Source: Armatimonadota bacterium
GTDB lineage: Bacteria > Armatimonadota > Fimbriimonadia > Fimbriimonadales > Fimbriimonadaceae
Direction of reading: 5' to 3'
Assembly (NCBI GenBank): GCA_018268375.1
Contig: JAFDWS010000002.1
Span: forward strand, 930,001-994,000
DNA: 64,000 bases
The notes under the pieces were generated by a model. The model saw only the letters and a list, made by a program, of their open reading frames with translations. It did not search any database and was not told the origin of the DNA. The position numbers and the translations under genes were made by a program. The first letter of the stretch is position 1. Every line of letters starts with the position of its first letter. Below, in pieces: positions 1 to 8,616 of this stretch.

Positions 1-581
1 TGGGTGCTGCCGCTGCTGGTGGGCGTCACCACATGATCCCAACCCTCTCCAACCTCGACCGCAGCCTGGGTGAAAGAATAGGCTCCCAACGGAGAGCTTC
101 CACCAATGGGCACGACCTTCACCACCTCGCCCTTGCTGCGCAGGTTGTCAGCGATCTTGTCCGCCTCCGCGTAGAGATCCAACCAATCGCCATCTGAAAA
201 CTCGTGGAGGTCGACGCCGAAGAGTTCGTCCAAGATGACGTTGCCGCCCTCCCGGGGTGGAGAGCCTTGAGGTCGGCCAAGGCCTTTGTCGAACGGCAAC
301 GACATGACCGCCGCCGAGCACCGGATGTTGTGGACGGCACATGCTGCCCCCAACTGTCTGACAAAGTTCGACTGCCGCGATCCACACGTCACAACATGGG
401 TGGCACTTGAGTCCAATATGTCGGCCATCAAGTACTCGAGCTTTCGCCCCTTGTTGCCGCCCCCAGCGAACCCGGTCAGGTCGTCCCTCTTGATCCAGAT
501 GTCGAGCCCCAGGTCTTCGCTCAGCCGCGGCAAAGGATGGCACGGTGTGGGCAGACAACAGAGTGGAATCCGGGGGATCAC
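1..581 (-). CDS. D-cysteine desulfhydrase / ACC deaminase family PLP enzyme (3' part outside window)
   Basis: Translating the minus strand from a GTG at 581 gives an open frame that runs off the left edge (193 codons seen). It begins with the family signature of two prolines and PRLSEDLG, then IKRDDLTGFAGGGNKGRKLE, where the lysine of the NKGRK core is the expected PLP Schiff-base residue. Further on come TCGSRQSNFVRQLGAACA and VVPIGGSSPLGAYSF, both typical of fold-type II beta-family PLP enzymes that open D-cysteine or 1-aminocyclopropane-1-carboxylate. The first reaction (D-cysteine to pyruvate, sulfide and ammonia) is more common in bacteria; the residues that separate the two activities lie outside the window. 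The GTG start has no clear ribosome site. It is divergent from sdhC with about 60 bp between. Confidence 0.82.
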   Translation of the reverse strand, partial: MIPRIPLCCLPTPCHPLPRLSEDLGLDIWIKRDDLTGFAGGGNKGRKLEYLMADILDSSATHVVTCGSRQSNFVRQLGAACAVHNIRCSAAVMSLPFDKGLGRPQGSPPREGGNVILDELFGVDLHEFSDGDWLDLYAEADKIADNLRSKGEVVKVVPIGGSSPLGAYSFTQAAVEVGEGWDHVVTPTSSGST

Positions 582-640
582 GGCCCCATTATGCTGTCCG
601 ACCCTCGACGAGAAGAGGGCCGAGTACAATTCGGAGAGCG

Positions 641-1351
641 ATGCGCGAGAACTACTTCCTCCACAAGTTGCACTCGCTCACCGGCATCATCCCCGTCGGC
701 TTCTACATGGTTCAGCACCTGACGCTCAACAGCTTCAGCTTGGCTGGCCCTTCGAAGTTCAACGGCGTCATCGCCTTCTTCACGGCGATCCCCGGGCACA
801 TTCTGTGGTTGCTCGAAATCGTGATGATCTGGATCCCGCTCGCCTTCCACGCGGTGTACGGGATCGCCATCGTCGCCCGCAACGACGACAACTACTCGCA
901 CAAGGCTTATAAGTTCCGCGAGAACCGCTACTATCGGTTGCAGAGATGGTCTGGCGTTGTGGCGTTCCTCTTCTTATGCGCGCACGTGACCACGACGACC
1001 GTCCAGGCCAAGGCGCGAGGGCACGTCGTCATCGAGTACGACGCCTGGCACCAGCTCCTCACGTCAAACGGCTACATCGTCTTTATGCTCTACGCCGTCG
1101 GTGTGACGGCGTGCGCCTATCACCTCGCCTACGGCATCTGGAACTTCTGCATTCGGTGGGGGATCACCATCAGCGAGAAGTCCCAAGAGGCCACGGGTAA
1201 GTTCGCGGCCGGGGCGTTCGTGGTGCTCTCAGTGCTCGGCATCTCTGCCTTGTTCGGATTCATCAACCCAATCTTCGCCTCCAAAGAGGCTGAGGTCCAA
1301 GTCCAGAGAGAGACGCCGACGCACGATCTCCCCGTCAACGACCGGACTTAG
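641..1351 (+). CDS. sdhC: Succinate dehydrogenase cytochrome b558 subunit (SdhC)
   Basis: This is a 236-residue membrane protein of the Bacillus/Wolinella single-subunit type that anchors the succinate:quinone reductase and carries haem b. The N-terminus ([20 protein letters not shown]) is the family hallmark, and five hydrophobic segments follow, with histidines near helix ends ([28 protein letters not shown]) suited to bind haem. I chose the ATG at 641 because GGAGAG lies four bases upstream; a longer frame from 545 has no such site and its extra residues look random. The genes for the flavoprotein and iron-sulfur subunits are not next to it: the next gene converges on it, and the two stop codons overlap in TTAG. 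The complex must be completed by genes elsewhere. Confidence 0.9.
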   Translation: MRENYFLHKLHSLTGIIPVGFYMVQHLTLNSFSLAGPSKFNGVIAFFTAIPGHILWLLEIVMIWIPLAFHAVYGIAIVARNDDNYSHKAYKFRENRYYRLQRWSGVVAFLFLCAHVTTTTVQAKARGHVVIEYDAWHQLLTSNGYIVFMLYAVGVTACAYHLAYGIWNFCIRWGITISEKSQEATGKFAAGAFVVLSVLGISALFGFINPIFASKEAEVQVQRETPTHDLPVNDRT

Positions 1352-2217
1352 TCTTCATCGGCTACCCGGCGCAGATACCGCCCGTAGGGCGTGCCCTTCA
1401 TGGTCTCGGCGCGGGCTCGCAGATCTGCTTGGCCAATCCAGCCGTTCCGGAACCCGATCTCCTCGAGGCAAGCGATCATCAACCCCTGCCGTTGTTCGAC
1501 CGCTTCAACGAAGTTAGCGGCCTGAAGCAGCGACTCGTACGTGCCCGTGTCGAGCCAGGCAAAACCCCGGCTGAAGCGTGTCACGTCCAAGGAGCCTTCG
1601 TCCAGGTAGCACCTGTTCAGATCGGTGATTTCGAGTTCGCCACGGGCCGACGGCTTGAGTGCCCTTGCCTTCTCCACCACAGTTTGGTCATAGAAGTAAA
1701 GGCCGGTGACGGCGTAGTTCGACTGAGGGTCGGTGGGCTTTTCGACGAGCGCGACTGGCCGACCGCTGTCGTCGAAAGTGACGACGCCATACTGCTCGGG
1801 ATTTTCGACTTGGTAGGCAAAGACAGTCGCGCCCGACGCTTTAGCCGCAGCCCGCTGCACAAGGGCAGTCAAGTTTTGACCGTAGAAGATGTTGTCGCCG
1901 AGAACGAGAGCAGCGCCCTCACCCCCCAGGAACTCCTGTCCGATCAGAAATGCCTGGGCGAGGCCGCCTGGGTTGGGCTGAGCGGCGTAAGTGATCGAAG
2001 CTCCAAAGGCGGAGCCGTCTCCCAACAGCCGCTGGAACGCGTCTTGGTCGTGGGGTGTGGTGATGACGAGGATGTCCCGGATCTCCGCCAGCATCAGAAC
2101 GCTGAGCGGATAGTAGACCATCGGTTTGCTATAGACGGGAAGCAGCTGTTTGCTGGTTCCGAGAGTCAAGGGGAAGAGCCGCGAGCCGGTGCCTCCCGCC
2201 AGCACGATGCCCTTCAC
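1348..2217 (-). CDS. rfbA: Glucose-1-phosphate thymidylyltransferase (RfbA/RmlA)
   Basis: The 289-residue protein joins glucose-1-phosphate and dTTP to make dTDP-glucose, the first step toward dTDP-rhamnose and other deoxysugars. The nucleotide-binding signature [11 protein letters not shown] is at residues 8-18, followed by [18 protein letters not shown], the metal-site region [14 protein letters not shown] and [10 protein letters not shown], and [10 protein letters not shown]. Length and motif order match RmlA throughout. It starts with GTG inside the last codons of rfbB (GTGA overlap), so translation is coupled. It is the last gene of a three-gene minus-strand operon; its stop overlaps that of the convergent sdhC. 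Confidence 0.95.
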   Translation of the reverse strand: MKGIVLAGGTGSRLFPLTLGTSKQLLPVYSKPMVYYPLSVLMLAEIRDILVITTPHDQDAFQRLLGDGSAFGASITYAAQPNPGGLAQAFLIGQEFLGGEGAALVLGDNIFYGQNLTALVQRAAAKASGATVFAYQVENPEQYGVVTFDDSGRPVALVEKPTDPQSNYAVTGLYFYDQTVVEKARALKPSARGELEITDLNRCYLDEGSLDVTRFSRGFAWLDTGTYESLLQAANFVEAVEQRQGLMIACLEEIGFRNGWIGQADLRARAETMKGTPYGRYLRRVADED

Positions 2218-3236
2218 AGATCGTCTCCCAGCGAAGGCCCGTAAAAGCCCTCGACGAACGACTTGTAGTCCGCGTCTTCAACAATCGGCCGCCACCAAGC
2301 TTCGTTGTCGCGGAACCAATGCACCGTTTGCCGGAGGCCCTCATCGAAGGGCACTTGCGGCTCCCAGCCTAAGCTCCGCACTTTGGATGTAGCCATCGAG
2401 TACCGGGTGTCGTGAGCGCCCTTGCGGGGATCCGGGATGCATTTGACAAGCGAGTCGTCCAGGCCAAGTTCGGCGAGGAGGAAGCTGACGACCTCGCGGT
2501 TCGGCCTTTCGTTCGTGTCGCCGACGTTGTAGACCTGCCCGTTCTCTCCCTTGGTGAGGACAGCCCAGACGCCCGCTGCATGGTCGCGCACATTGATCCA
2601 TTCGCGGACTTGGGAGCCCTCGCCATAGAGGGGCACCTTCTTACCCTGGAGCAGCCGCACCAAGAAGAAGGGGATGAGTTTCTCCGGATAGTGGAACGCG
2701 CCATAGGTGTTCCCACCGCGAGTCACCACGACGGGAGTGCGGAACGACACCCAATGCGCCCGGCAAAGGAGCTCGCCGCCCGCCTTGCTGGCGCTGTACG
2801 GCGTATTGGGCTGCAGGGGGCTCTCTTCGGTGAACTCGCCATCGTCGATCGATCCGTAGACCTCGTCCGTACTCACCTGCAGCATGCGCTCGAGACCGTT
2901 CTTGCGGGTCTCGTCCAGGAGCACCTGGACACCGAACGTGTTTGTTTGAACAAAGTGGGAATTGCTCAGCAGAGAGCGGTCATTGTGGCTTTCGGCGGCA
3001 AAGTTGACGAGGTGGGTCGTACCGTGGTCGCGCAATGCCTTGCCCACGAGGTCTGCATCTTGAATCTCACCATGGACAAAGATGACCTGGTCGCGAAAGT
3101 CGCTCATCGTGCTCAGATTTCCCGAGTAGCGAAGGGCGTCCAGGACAACGATGCTCTCAACCCCTGGCTGGGCCAAAGCATGGCGGACGAAATGGGAGCC
3201 TATGAAACCCGCCGCTCCGGTGACAAGAAGCCTCAT
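2214..3236 (-). CDS. rfbB: dTDP-glucose 4,6-dehydratase (RfbB/RmlB)
   Basis: This 340-residue extended short-chain dehydrogenase converts dTDP-glucose to dTDP-4-keto-6-deoxyglucose. The NAD-binding GAAGFIGSH is at residues 7-15. The catalytic STDEVYG places Thr123, Asp124 and Glu125, and YSASK provides Tyr147 and Lys151. AAESHNDRS (81-88) is also a family signature. The gene starts ATGA within the stop of the upstream epimerase-like gene and overlaps the following rfbA, so the three enzymes are made together. No rfbD reductase is in the window, so the final sugar is not fixed by this context. Confidence 0.95.
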   Translation of the reverse strand: MRLLVTGAAGFIGSHFVRHALAQPGVESIVVLDALRYSGNLSTMSDFRDQVIFVHGEIQDADLVGKALRDHGTTHLVNFAAESHNDRSLLSNSHFVQTNTFGVQVLLDETRKNGLERMLQVSTDEVYGSIDDGEFTEESPLQPNTPYSASKAGGELLCRAHWVSFRTPVVVTRGGNTYGAFHYPEKLIPFFLVRLLQGKKVPLYGEGSQVREWINVRDHAAGVWAVLTKGENGQVYNVGDTNERPNREVVSFLLAELGLDDSLVKCIPDPRKGAHDTRYSMATSKVRSLGWEPQVPFDEGLRQTVHWFRDNEAWWRPIVEDADYKSFVEGFYGPSLGDDL

Positions 3237-3685
3237 GGTAGTTGGAAACGCGAATCGGGGTCACTCTCGTGCCGAATCTCGTCCACTTCCTCCCGCTTTC
3301 CTTCCCCAGCATAGAGCTTGTCGGGAAAGTTGATCACAAAGGCGTCACTCTCGCCGACGTTCCGGTATGCGTGCACTACCCCCGGCGGCACGAAGACTAC
3401 GGTCGGAGCCGCTTCGCCTGCCTCGATCTTTTCGAACTGCTCCGGTCGGCCGAAGCGGTTCTCCCAGAGGTAGACCTCGTATTGGCCGTTGACGAAGGCA
3501 AAGCCGTCCGTCTGGTGCACGTGCTCGTGGGGGCCCCTTGCGATGCCGGGTTTCGTCATGCTGATGTAGGCCATTGCTGGCTCGAACCCTTCGGGCAGTT
3601 CGTCGCTACGGAACAGCTCGAGGAGCCAACCACGCTGGTCGCTGTACTTGGCGAGTTCTTTGACGATGACGCCCTCGATCGGCAC
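3233..3685 (-). CDS. Short RmlC-like cupin, dTDP-4-dehydrorhamnose 3,5-epimerase family
   Basis: A 150-residue single-domain cupin, first in the operon with rfbB and rfbA. The N-terminal half has the RmlC-like run DQRGWLLELFR and GIARGPHEHVHQTDGF, and the C-terminal half has VFVPPGVVHAYRN and FPDKLYAGE, as in RmlC-family C-3/C-5 epimerases acting on dTDP-4-keto-6-deoxyglucose. It is shorter than canonical RmlC (about 180 residues), and the usual RGLHYQ is replaced by RGPHEH. The substrate may therefore differ, and a 3,4-ketoisomerase is possible. A TAAACT box on the minus strand about 12 bases before the ATG could be its -10 element. Confidence 0.75.
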   Translation of the reverse strand: MPIEGVIVKELAKYSDQRGWLLELFRSDELPEGFEPAMAYISMTKPGIARGPHEHVHQTDGFAFVNGQYEVYLWENRFGRPEQFEKIEAGEAAPTVVFVPPGVVHAYRNVGESDAFVINFPDKLYAGEGKREEVDEIRHESDPDSRFQLP

Positions 3686-3810
3686 CCGCCTAGTTTAGCT
3701 TCTGGTCGATACCGAGGGGCGCGCCCGGCCGAATGGACCGTCCGGCTGGGACTTTGGGACGAAGTTTCAACCGTTTTACACGTAACCACCTCAATGGTCT
3801 TCGGAGAACG

Positions 3811-4353
3811 ATGATTCTCGAAAAGCATCTTCCCCTGGCAAGGACGGCGACTTACGACAGCGAGGCGTTGCGTCAGTGGGTGCTCGCGCACCATGACGAC
3901 ATCTATCGCTTTATGAAACATCTGACTCGGCACCACGAGACTGCCGAGGATCTCGCCCAGCAAACGTTCGTCAACGCCTACCAGGCTCTGAAGTCATTCA
4001 GGGAGGAGTCGAGCATGAGGACTTGGCTCCATCGGATCGCGTTCCGGGAGTACATCGCGTGGCGGAGAAAGCGACGGCTGACCTTCCCGCTCGAGGTCCT
4101 GCAAGGTCGGACAGACCCCAGGATCGCCAAAGTGGAGGGGGAAGTCACGCTTCTCGGCGCGCTCCATCAGTTACCCGCAGCTCACCGCGAGGTCTTCCTG
4201 CTCCATGAGGTGCAAGAGCTCGGTGTGGACGAGGTCGCCGCAGTCACCGGCATCAAGCCGGGCACGGTCAAGTCCCACCTGCACTATGCGCGAAAGCAGC
4301 TGAGAAGGCTCATCGGTGACGCCTATCAGGAGGCAACCCATGAAGCTGAATGA
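3811..4353 (+). CDS. RNA polymerase sigma factor, ECF subfamily
   Basis: This 180-residue protein has the two ECF sigma regions. Sigma-2 spans about residues 18-85, with HHDDIYRFMKHLTRHHETAEDLAQQTF and MRTWLHRIAFREYIAWRRK as its -10 recognition core. Sigma-4 spans about 115-170, with LGALHQLPAAHREVFLLHEV, then an HTH ending GIKPGTVKSHLHYARKQL. The ATG at 3811 is preceded by CGGAGAA; a longer frame from 3733 lacks a good site. The gene overlaps by 14 nt the membrane protein that follows, the common arrangement for a sigma/anti-sigma pair, suggesting a response to an envelope signal. Target promoters cannot be deduced from the window. Confidence 0.93.
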   Translation: MILEKHLPLARTATYDSEALRQWVLAHHDDIYRFMKHLTRHHETAEDLAQQTFVNAYQALKSFREESSMRTWLHRIAFREYIAWRRKRRLTFPLEVLQGRTDPRIAKVEGEVTLLGALHQLPAAHREVFLLHEVQELGVDEVAAVTGIKPGTVKSHLHYARKQLRRLIGDAYQEATHEAE

Positions 4354-5344
4354 AGAGATCCAGCGCCTGAGGGCCGATGGCTCAAGCCCGGAGGCAAAAG
4401 GGCGGGTGATCCAAGCCATCCAAAGGAAACACGAACACAAGACCATGAAACTGATCGGAAAACTCAGCATTCCCGCGGCAGCATTGGCGGCAGTGGCCAT
4501 CGGCGTCTCACTCACGATGCCACGGACCGCCCTTGCCTCGCCTTCGACCGTCGCGAAGGCCATTCGCGACATCAGGAACTATGTCATCAATTCCTATGTC
4601 GTGATCAACGGCCAGCGGACGCTCACCTCGCGTACGACCGTCTCTGACGGCAAGTCCAGTCGGCAGTTCTTCGACCCAAGCGGTAAACCCGTGGCCGAAG
4701 GAAGACTGAACAAGCTCGACGGAGCCTTGTTCGAACTCACGGTCGGGCACCCCATCAACGGAGAGGTCGTGCTGAAGGGAGATGGTGGAAAGGGCGACGT
4801 CAAGCTCGTCCCAGGCAAGAACCTCGGCGGCCCTGGAGAGCACAGCGTCGAAGTCAAGGCGGTCAAGGGCCCTGACGGCAAGGTGGTGAAGCACACCTTC
4901 CTCAACGGCAAGGAGGTCAAGGAGCTTCCGGACAACCTCAAGGGCCACGTCGAGTTCAAGATGGGCGATGGGCACGGTGAGATCGGCACCACCATCCATG
5001 AGCAGATTGGCACCGCCAAGAAATCGAGCACGGTGGTCGATGGCATGATGGTCGTCGAAGGAGACAAGAACGGCAAGGTCAGCATGTTCGCATCGGGACA
5101 GACTTCGGTCGACTCATTGCTTAAGCTGCTGGACGACCCGTCCCGGTGGACCGTTCAGCGCGGCGTCAACTTTGGCGGCATGGCTCTGGACAAGTTCACG
5201 CTGAACAGCCCCCATAGCCCGATCGAGCTGCTCGTCGATCCGGCCACGAGCCTTCCGCGCTTCCTGCGGTTTATCGGTCCCGAATCGGCCGCTATCCCGC
5301 TTGTCGAGGACGAGTACGTCTACGGCGTACAACCGCCTCATTAA
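4340..5344 (+). CDS. Membrane-anchored protein co-translated with ECF sigma factor, probable anti-sigma/regulatory partner
   Basis: I do not recognise a named family. The 334-residue protein has a charged N-terminal segment of about 36 residues (MKLNEEIQRLRADG...), one hydrophobic segment at about 40-60, and a long exported region rich in lysine and glycine with alternating beta-strand character, including repeated GDGG, GPDGK and DGH turns. The first segment would face the cytoplasm and could hold the sigma factor; it has no zinc-binding HxxxCxxC. AGGAGG lies just before the ATG at 4340, which is inside the sigma gene. The anti-sigma role is inferred only from position and topology. The exported half resembles outer-membrane lipoprotein-sorting-like folds only loosely. 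Confidence 0.6.
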   Translation: MKLNEEIQRLRADGSSPEAKGRVIQAIQRKHEHKTMKLIGKLSIPAAALAAVAIGVSLTMPRTALASPSTVAKAIRDIRNYVINSYVVINGQRTLTSRTTVSDGKSSRQFFDPSGKPVAEGRLNKLDGALFELTVGHPINGEVVLKGDGGKGDVKLVPGKNLGGPGEHSVEVKAVKGPDGKVVKHTFLNGKEVKELPDNLKGHVEFKMGDGHGEIGTTIHEQIGTAKKSSTVVDGMMVVEGDKNGKVSMFASGQTSVDSLLKLLDDPSRWTVQRGVNFGGMALDKFTLNSPHSPIELLVDPATSLPRFLRFIGPESAAIPLVEDEYVYGVQPPH

Positions 5345-5360
5345 CCTGGGCAACCTTCAC

Positions 5361-5386
5361 CCTCCCCCGGCGACCGCTGGGGGAGG
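5361..5386 (+). terminator. GC-rich hairpin after the sigma/anti-sigma pair
   Basis: An 8-bp perfect stem (CCTCCCCC / GGGGGAGG) with a short inner GCG/CGC pairing starts 17 bases after the stop of the membrane protein. There is no run of U after it, so it may slow or end transcription, or only protect the 3' end. Confidence 0.45.
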
Positions 5387-5419
5387 CCCTGCTCGCTCCG
5401 AAATAGGAAAAAAGGGCGA

Positions 5420-5845
5420 GTGATAAACTCCCGAGCTATGAATCCCGAGCTCTCCCACGAGGACAGTCAAACGATCAAGGACATCGTCGCCCAAATGGAG
5501 GCGGCATGGAACGCGGCGGACGGACAGGGTTTCGCGCGTGACTTCGCCGATGATGCCGACTTTGTCACCGTCCGCGCCGAGCACCACAAGGGAAAGACAG
5601 GGATTGGAATGGGCCACCAAGCCATCTTCGACTCGATCTACAAAGGGAGCACCAACCGGTACGAACTGCTGACAGCACGGGCTTTGACTCCCGATATTGC
5701 CCTTGCCCATGTTGGGAGCCGCCTCGAATGCCCTTCGGGGCCCCTCGCTGGCTCAAACGAAGCGCTCTTCTCGCTCGTCCTTCAGCGCCTTCCCGAAGGC
5801 TGGAAGATCGCAGCCCTCCACAACACTCTTGCCCCGCGGCACTAG
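5420..5845 (+). CDS. SnoaL-like / DUF4440 family protein (SgcJ/EcaC type)
   Basis: A 141-residue protein with the cone-shaped NTF2-like fold signature: an N-terminal helix ending MEAAWNAADGQGFARDFADDADFVTV, then GHQAIFDSIYKGS, and a final strand pair ending EGWKIAALHNTLAP. This pattern is that of the SgcJ/EcaC family, whose members bind small molecules or steroids, mostly with unknown reactions. Two starts are possible. The GTG at 5420 has AAGGG four bases upstream and is used here; the ATG at 5438 has no ribosome site. The last four bases overlap the stop of the convergent regulator gene. Function in the cell is unknown. Confidence 0.72.
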   Translation: MINSRAMNPELSHEDSQTIKDIVAQMEAAWNAADGQGFARDFADDADFVTVRAEHHKGKTGIGMGHQAIFDSIYKGSTNRYELLTARALTPDIALAHVGSRLECPSGPLAGSNEALFSLVLQRLPEGWKIAALHNTLAPRH

Positions 5846-8568
5846 CCTTCTGCAAGTGCGATCACGCTCTCGATTGTGAGCGAGCGCCCCTTGGCAAGAG
5901 CTGCGTCGAATTCACTGACGCCCATCGCCTTGCGCGCTGCGCCCATCCAAGGATCCGTGACGCTCTGGTCTGACGCTGAAACTTTCAGCCCCAAGTCTGA
6001 CCGTTGCCTTTCCGCCGCCCCCCACATTTCGGCAGCGTGCTGGTGATCGCCCTTGGCGGAGAGCAGGCACGCCGCTGCGCTCAGGGCCATCGCGAGCCCA
6101 CGGTGGTCGTCCACCGCCACCAATGTCTTGAGTGCCTCGCGGCAAGCGGTCTCCGCGGCATCGAGATCGCCGAGGTCGCAGCAAAGCGAGGTCAGATTGG
6201 CCAGAGAGTAGGCGGTGCCTGGGCGGTCACCCACCTCGCGGCGCAAAGCGATGCTCTGCTCGAAATACTCTCGCGCAGCGCGAAGATCGCCGCGGAGGCG
6301 CGACACCATGCCGAGGTTATTGAGCGTATAAGCGATTCCGTTCCGGTCGCCGAGTTCGGTCTGCACCGCCAAGCCGCGCTCGTGGCAACTCAGGGCTTCG
6401 TCCCATTCGCCTAGCTCAGACATGGCGACGCCCAGGTTGCAGACGGCCACCGCCACGCCGAGTTTGTCGCCCAGCTCCTCCATGACCTCAAGGCTCTCAA
6501 GGAACAGATCTTTTGCTGCGGCATGGTCGCCTTGCTCGACGGTGACGACCCCAATACTGCATCCTGCCGCAGCCATCCCGCGCCTGTCCCCGAGGGCTGT
6601 GAACGCCGCCTTGCCTTCTTCAAAATGACGACGGGCCACTTGGAACTCGCCCTGCACGTAGGCCAGGGCCCCCGCCCCTTGAAGAGCCGCGGCCCGCTCT
6701 GGACTGACGCCCTCGCGCTGAGTCATCTCCAAGGCTTGGCCAAACCAACTTCTTCCCTCCTTATAGTGGCCCCTGGTGCTCCAGAGCCGGCGCGTGGCCG
6801 CACAAAGCCTGAGAGCCAAGGAGCCGTCTTTCTGGAGGGCCCTGGCCAAAGCTGCACGGATATTGTTCAGGTCAGCGTCCAACCTGGACATCCACTCGCT
6901 CTGCTGTGAACCGGTCAACTGGGGCTCCGCCTCTTCCACGAAACTCACAAAGTAAGCCATGTGGCGGTCCATCCAGACAGCAGCGTCACCTTGGCCCCCG
7001 AGAGCGTCCAATGCATATTGCCTGACGGTCTGCAACAGTCGATACCGAGCATCGTGTCCGGTCGCGTCGGCGATCATAAGGCTTTTGTCGGTCAAGCTGG
7101 TCAAAAGGTTGACGACCTCCCAGTCCTCGACAATCGAACCTGAGCAGACGCTCTCCGCCGCCTCAAGGCTCCAACCGCCGGCGAAGACACCAAGCCTCGC
7201 CAGTAGCGCACGCTCTTGCTCGTCGAGAAGGTCGTAGCTCCAGTCAATGAGCGAGCGCAGCGTTTGCTGCCGCGGAAGGGCCGTGCGGCTGCCACCTGTT
7301 AGCAGTCGGAAGCGGTCGTCTAAGCGACGGTTGACTTCATCTACTGACATGCTCCGCACTCTTGCGGCGGCCAGCTCGATGGCAAGGGGAATGCCGTCCA
7401 AACGGTGGCAAATTTGAGCGAGGGCAGGAGCGCTTTCGTCAGTGAAGGAAAAGCCAGAGCGGACTTGCTCAGCACGCTCTAGGAACAGGCGTACGGTCTC
7501 ATAAGGCGCCAGTGCCTCTACGGTCGTGTCGGACTCCGGATCCGGAGTTGCCAGCGATGGGACGCGGTACGTCGTCTCTTCGGCCATCCGCATGGACTCG
7601 CGGCTGGTGACAAGAAGTCGAACTTCGGGGCAGGTGTGAAGCAACCTCTGTGCGAGCGCCGCGCATGCGTCGACGACGTGCTCGCAGTTGTCGAACAACA
7701 CGAGTGCCGCTTTCGACCTAAGATACCGAACCAACGCGTCTTCGAACGGAACGCCAGGCTCCTCCGTTAAACCCAGTACGCTCGCCGTTGCCTGCGCCAA
7801 GAGCCTTCCGTCTGCCACCGGTGCGAGCTCGACGACCCAAACGCCGTCAGCGAAGTCGTCCAGCAAATCCGCCGCCACTTGAAGCGCGAGCCGCGATTTT
7901 CCCGAACCGCCACTCCCGGTCAACGTCACAAGGCGAGCCTCGCGCAAGAGAGCCCTGACCCTCGACATCTCCTCTTGGCGTCCGACGAAGCTCGTGATCT
8001 GAACGGGAAGGTTGTTCGCCCGCTGGTCCAGGGTGCGCAGGGGGGGAAAGTTGGCTGGAACTCCTTCGACGGTCAACTGGAAAACCTGTTCAGTTACATC
8101 CAGATCCTTGAGTCGCCGCTCCCCCATGTCCCTGAGCGACAATCCGTTGGGCAACGTCCCAAGTGCGGTGACCGAGGCGCGGGACGCGAGCACTTGGGCT
8201 CCATGCCCGGCACTGAGCAGGCTCGCGACGCGCCGGACGGGTGGGCCAAAAACGTCGTCCCCGCGCTCTTCGACGGCTCCGGTGTGGACGGCCATCCGCA
8301 CCTTGACAGCGACGCCCTCCGGCCATTCTTCGCGGGCCAGCGCGAGCTGCGCATCGCGGGCGGCAGCCGCTGCGCACCTAGGATCGAAGAAGATGCAGTG
8401 AAAGCCATCGCCGACGTTCTTGAAAATTCGGCCACCGTTCGACTCCACCGAAGCACGCACAATCTCGTCGTGCCGTGCCAACGCAAGCCCCATTTCTTGG
8501 GGGCGCGACTCCCAAAGCTTGGTGCTTCCCTCGATGTCGCAGAACAAAAGGGTCGCCGTGGTTGTCAT
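5842..8568 (-). CDS. Class III cyclase-like domain / STAND ATPase / TPR regulator
   Basis: A 908-residue multidomain signalling protein. Residues 1-170 are a class III nucleotidyl cyclase homology domain with metal aspartates at 11 (FCDIEGST) and 54 (VGDGFHCIF) and Lys50 of the purine-recognition position. The two transition-state residues of the usual VNxAxR motif are changed: 111-116 reads VRRVAS, with Arg for Asn and Ser for Arg. Residues about 195-480 are an AfsR/NB-ARC-like ATPase with Walker A GSGGSGKS (218-225) and Walker B LVLFDN, then a winged helix. From about 530 to 850 there are tetratricopeptide repeats (GDHAAAKDLFLESLEV, GDLRAAREYFEQSIAL and others). There is no DNA-binding HTH of the LuxR type at the end. 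It likely senses through the TPRs; cyclase activity is doubtful. Confidence 0.9.
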   Translation of the reverse strand: MTTTATLLFCDIEGSTKLWESRPQEMGLALARHDEIVRASVESNGGRIFKNVGDGFHCIFFDPRCAAAAARDAQLALAREEWPEGVAVKVRMAVHTGAVEERGDDVFGPPVRRVASLLSAGHGAQVLASRASVTALGTLPNGLSLRDMGERRLKDLDVTEQVFQLTVEGVPANFPPLRTLDQRANNLPVQITSFVGRQEEMSRVRALLREARLVTLTGSGGSGKSRLALQVAADLLDDFADGVWVVELAPVADGRLLAQATASVLGLTEEPGVPFEDALVRYLRSKAALVLFDNCEHVVDACAALAQRLLHTCPEVRLLVTSRESMRMAEETTYRVPSLATPDPESDTTVEALAPYETVRLFLERAEQVRSGFSFTDESAPALAQICHRLDGIPLAIELAAARVRSMSVDEVNRRLDDRFRLLTGGSRTALPRQQTLRSLIDWSYDLLDEQERALLARLGVFAGGWSLEAAESVCSGSIVEDWEVVNLLTSLTDKSLMIADATGHDARYRLLQTVRQYALDALGGQGDAAVWMDRHMAYFVSFVEEAEPQLTGSQQSEWMSRLDADLNNIRAALARALQKDGSLALRLCAATRRLWSTRGHYKEGRSWFGQALEMTQREGVSPERAAALQGAGALAYVQGEFQVARRHFEEGKAAFTALGDRRGMAAAGCSIGVVTVEQGDHAAAKDLFLESLEVMEELGDKLGVAVAVCNLGVAMSELGEWDEALSCHERGLAVQTELGDRNGIAYTLNNLGMVSRLRGDLRAAREYFEQSIALRREVGDRPGTAYSLANLTSLCCDLGDLDAAETACREALKTLVAVDDHRGLAMALSAAACLLSAKGDHQHAAEMWGAAERQRSDLGLKVSASDQSVTDPWMGAARKAMGVSEFDAALAKGRSLTIESVIALAEG

Positions 8569-8616
8569 GGACTGGCAACCCCGATTGTGGCGCGTCGGCG
8601 GGCCTTGGTTATTGGG

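Noticed and set aside
148..558. 136-residue minus-strand frame
   Set aside because: It is the wrong frame of the D-cysteine desulfhydrase-like gene, which is open from 581 in another frame with clear family motifs.
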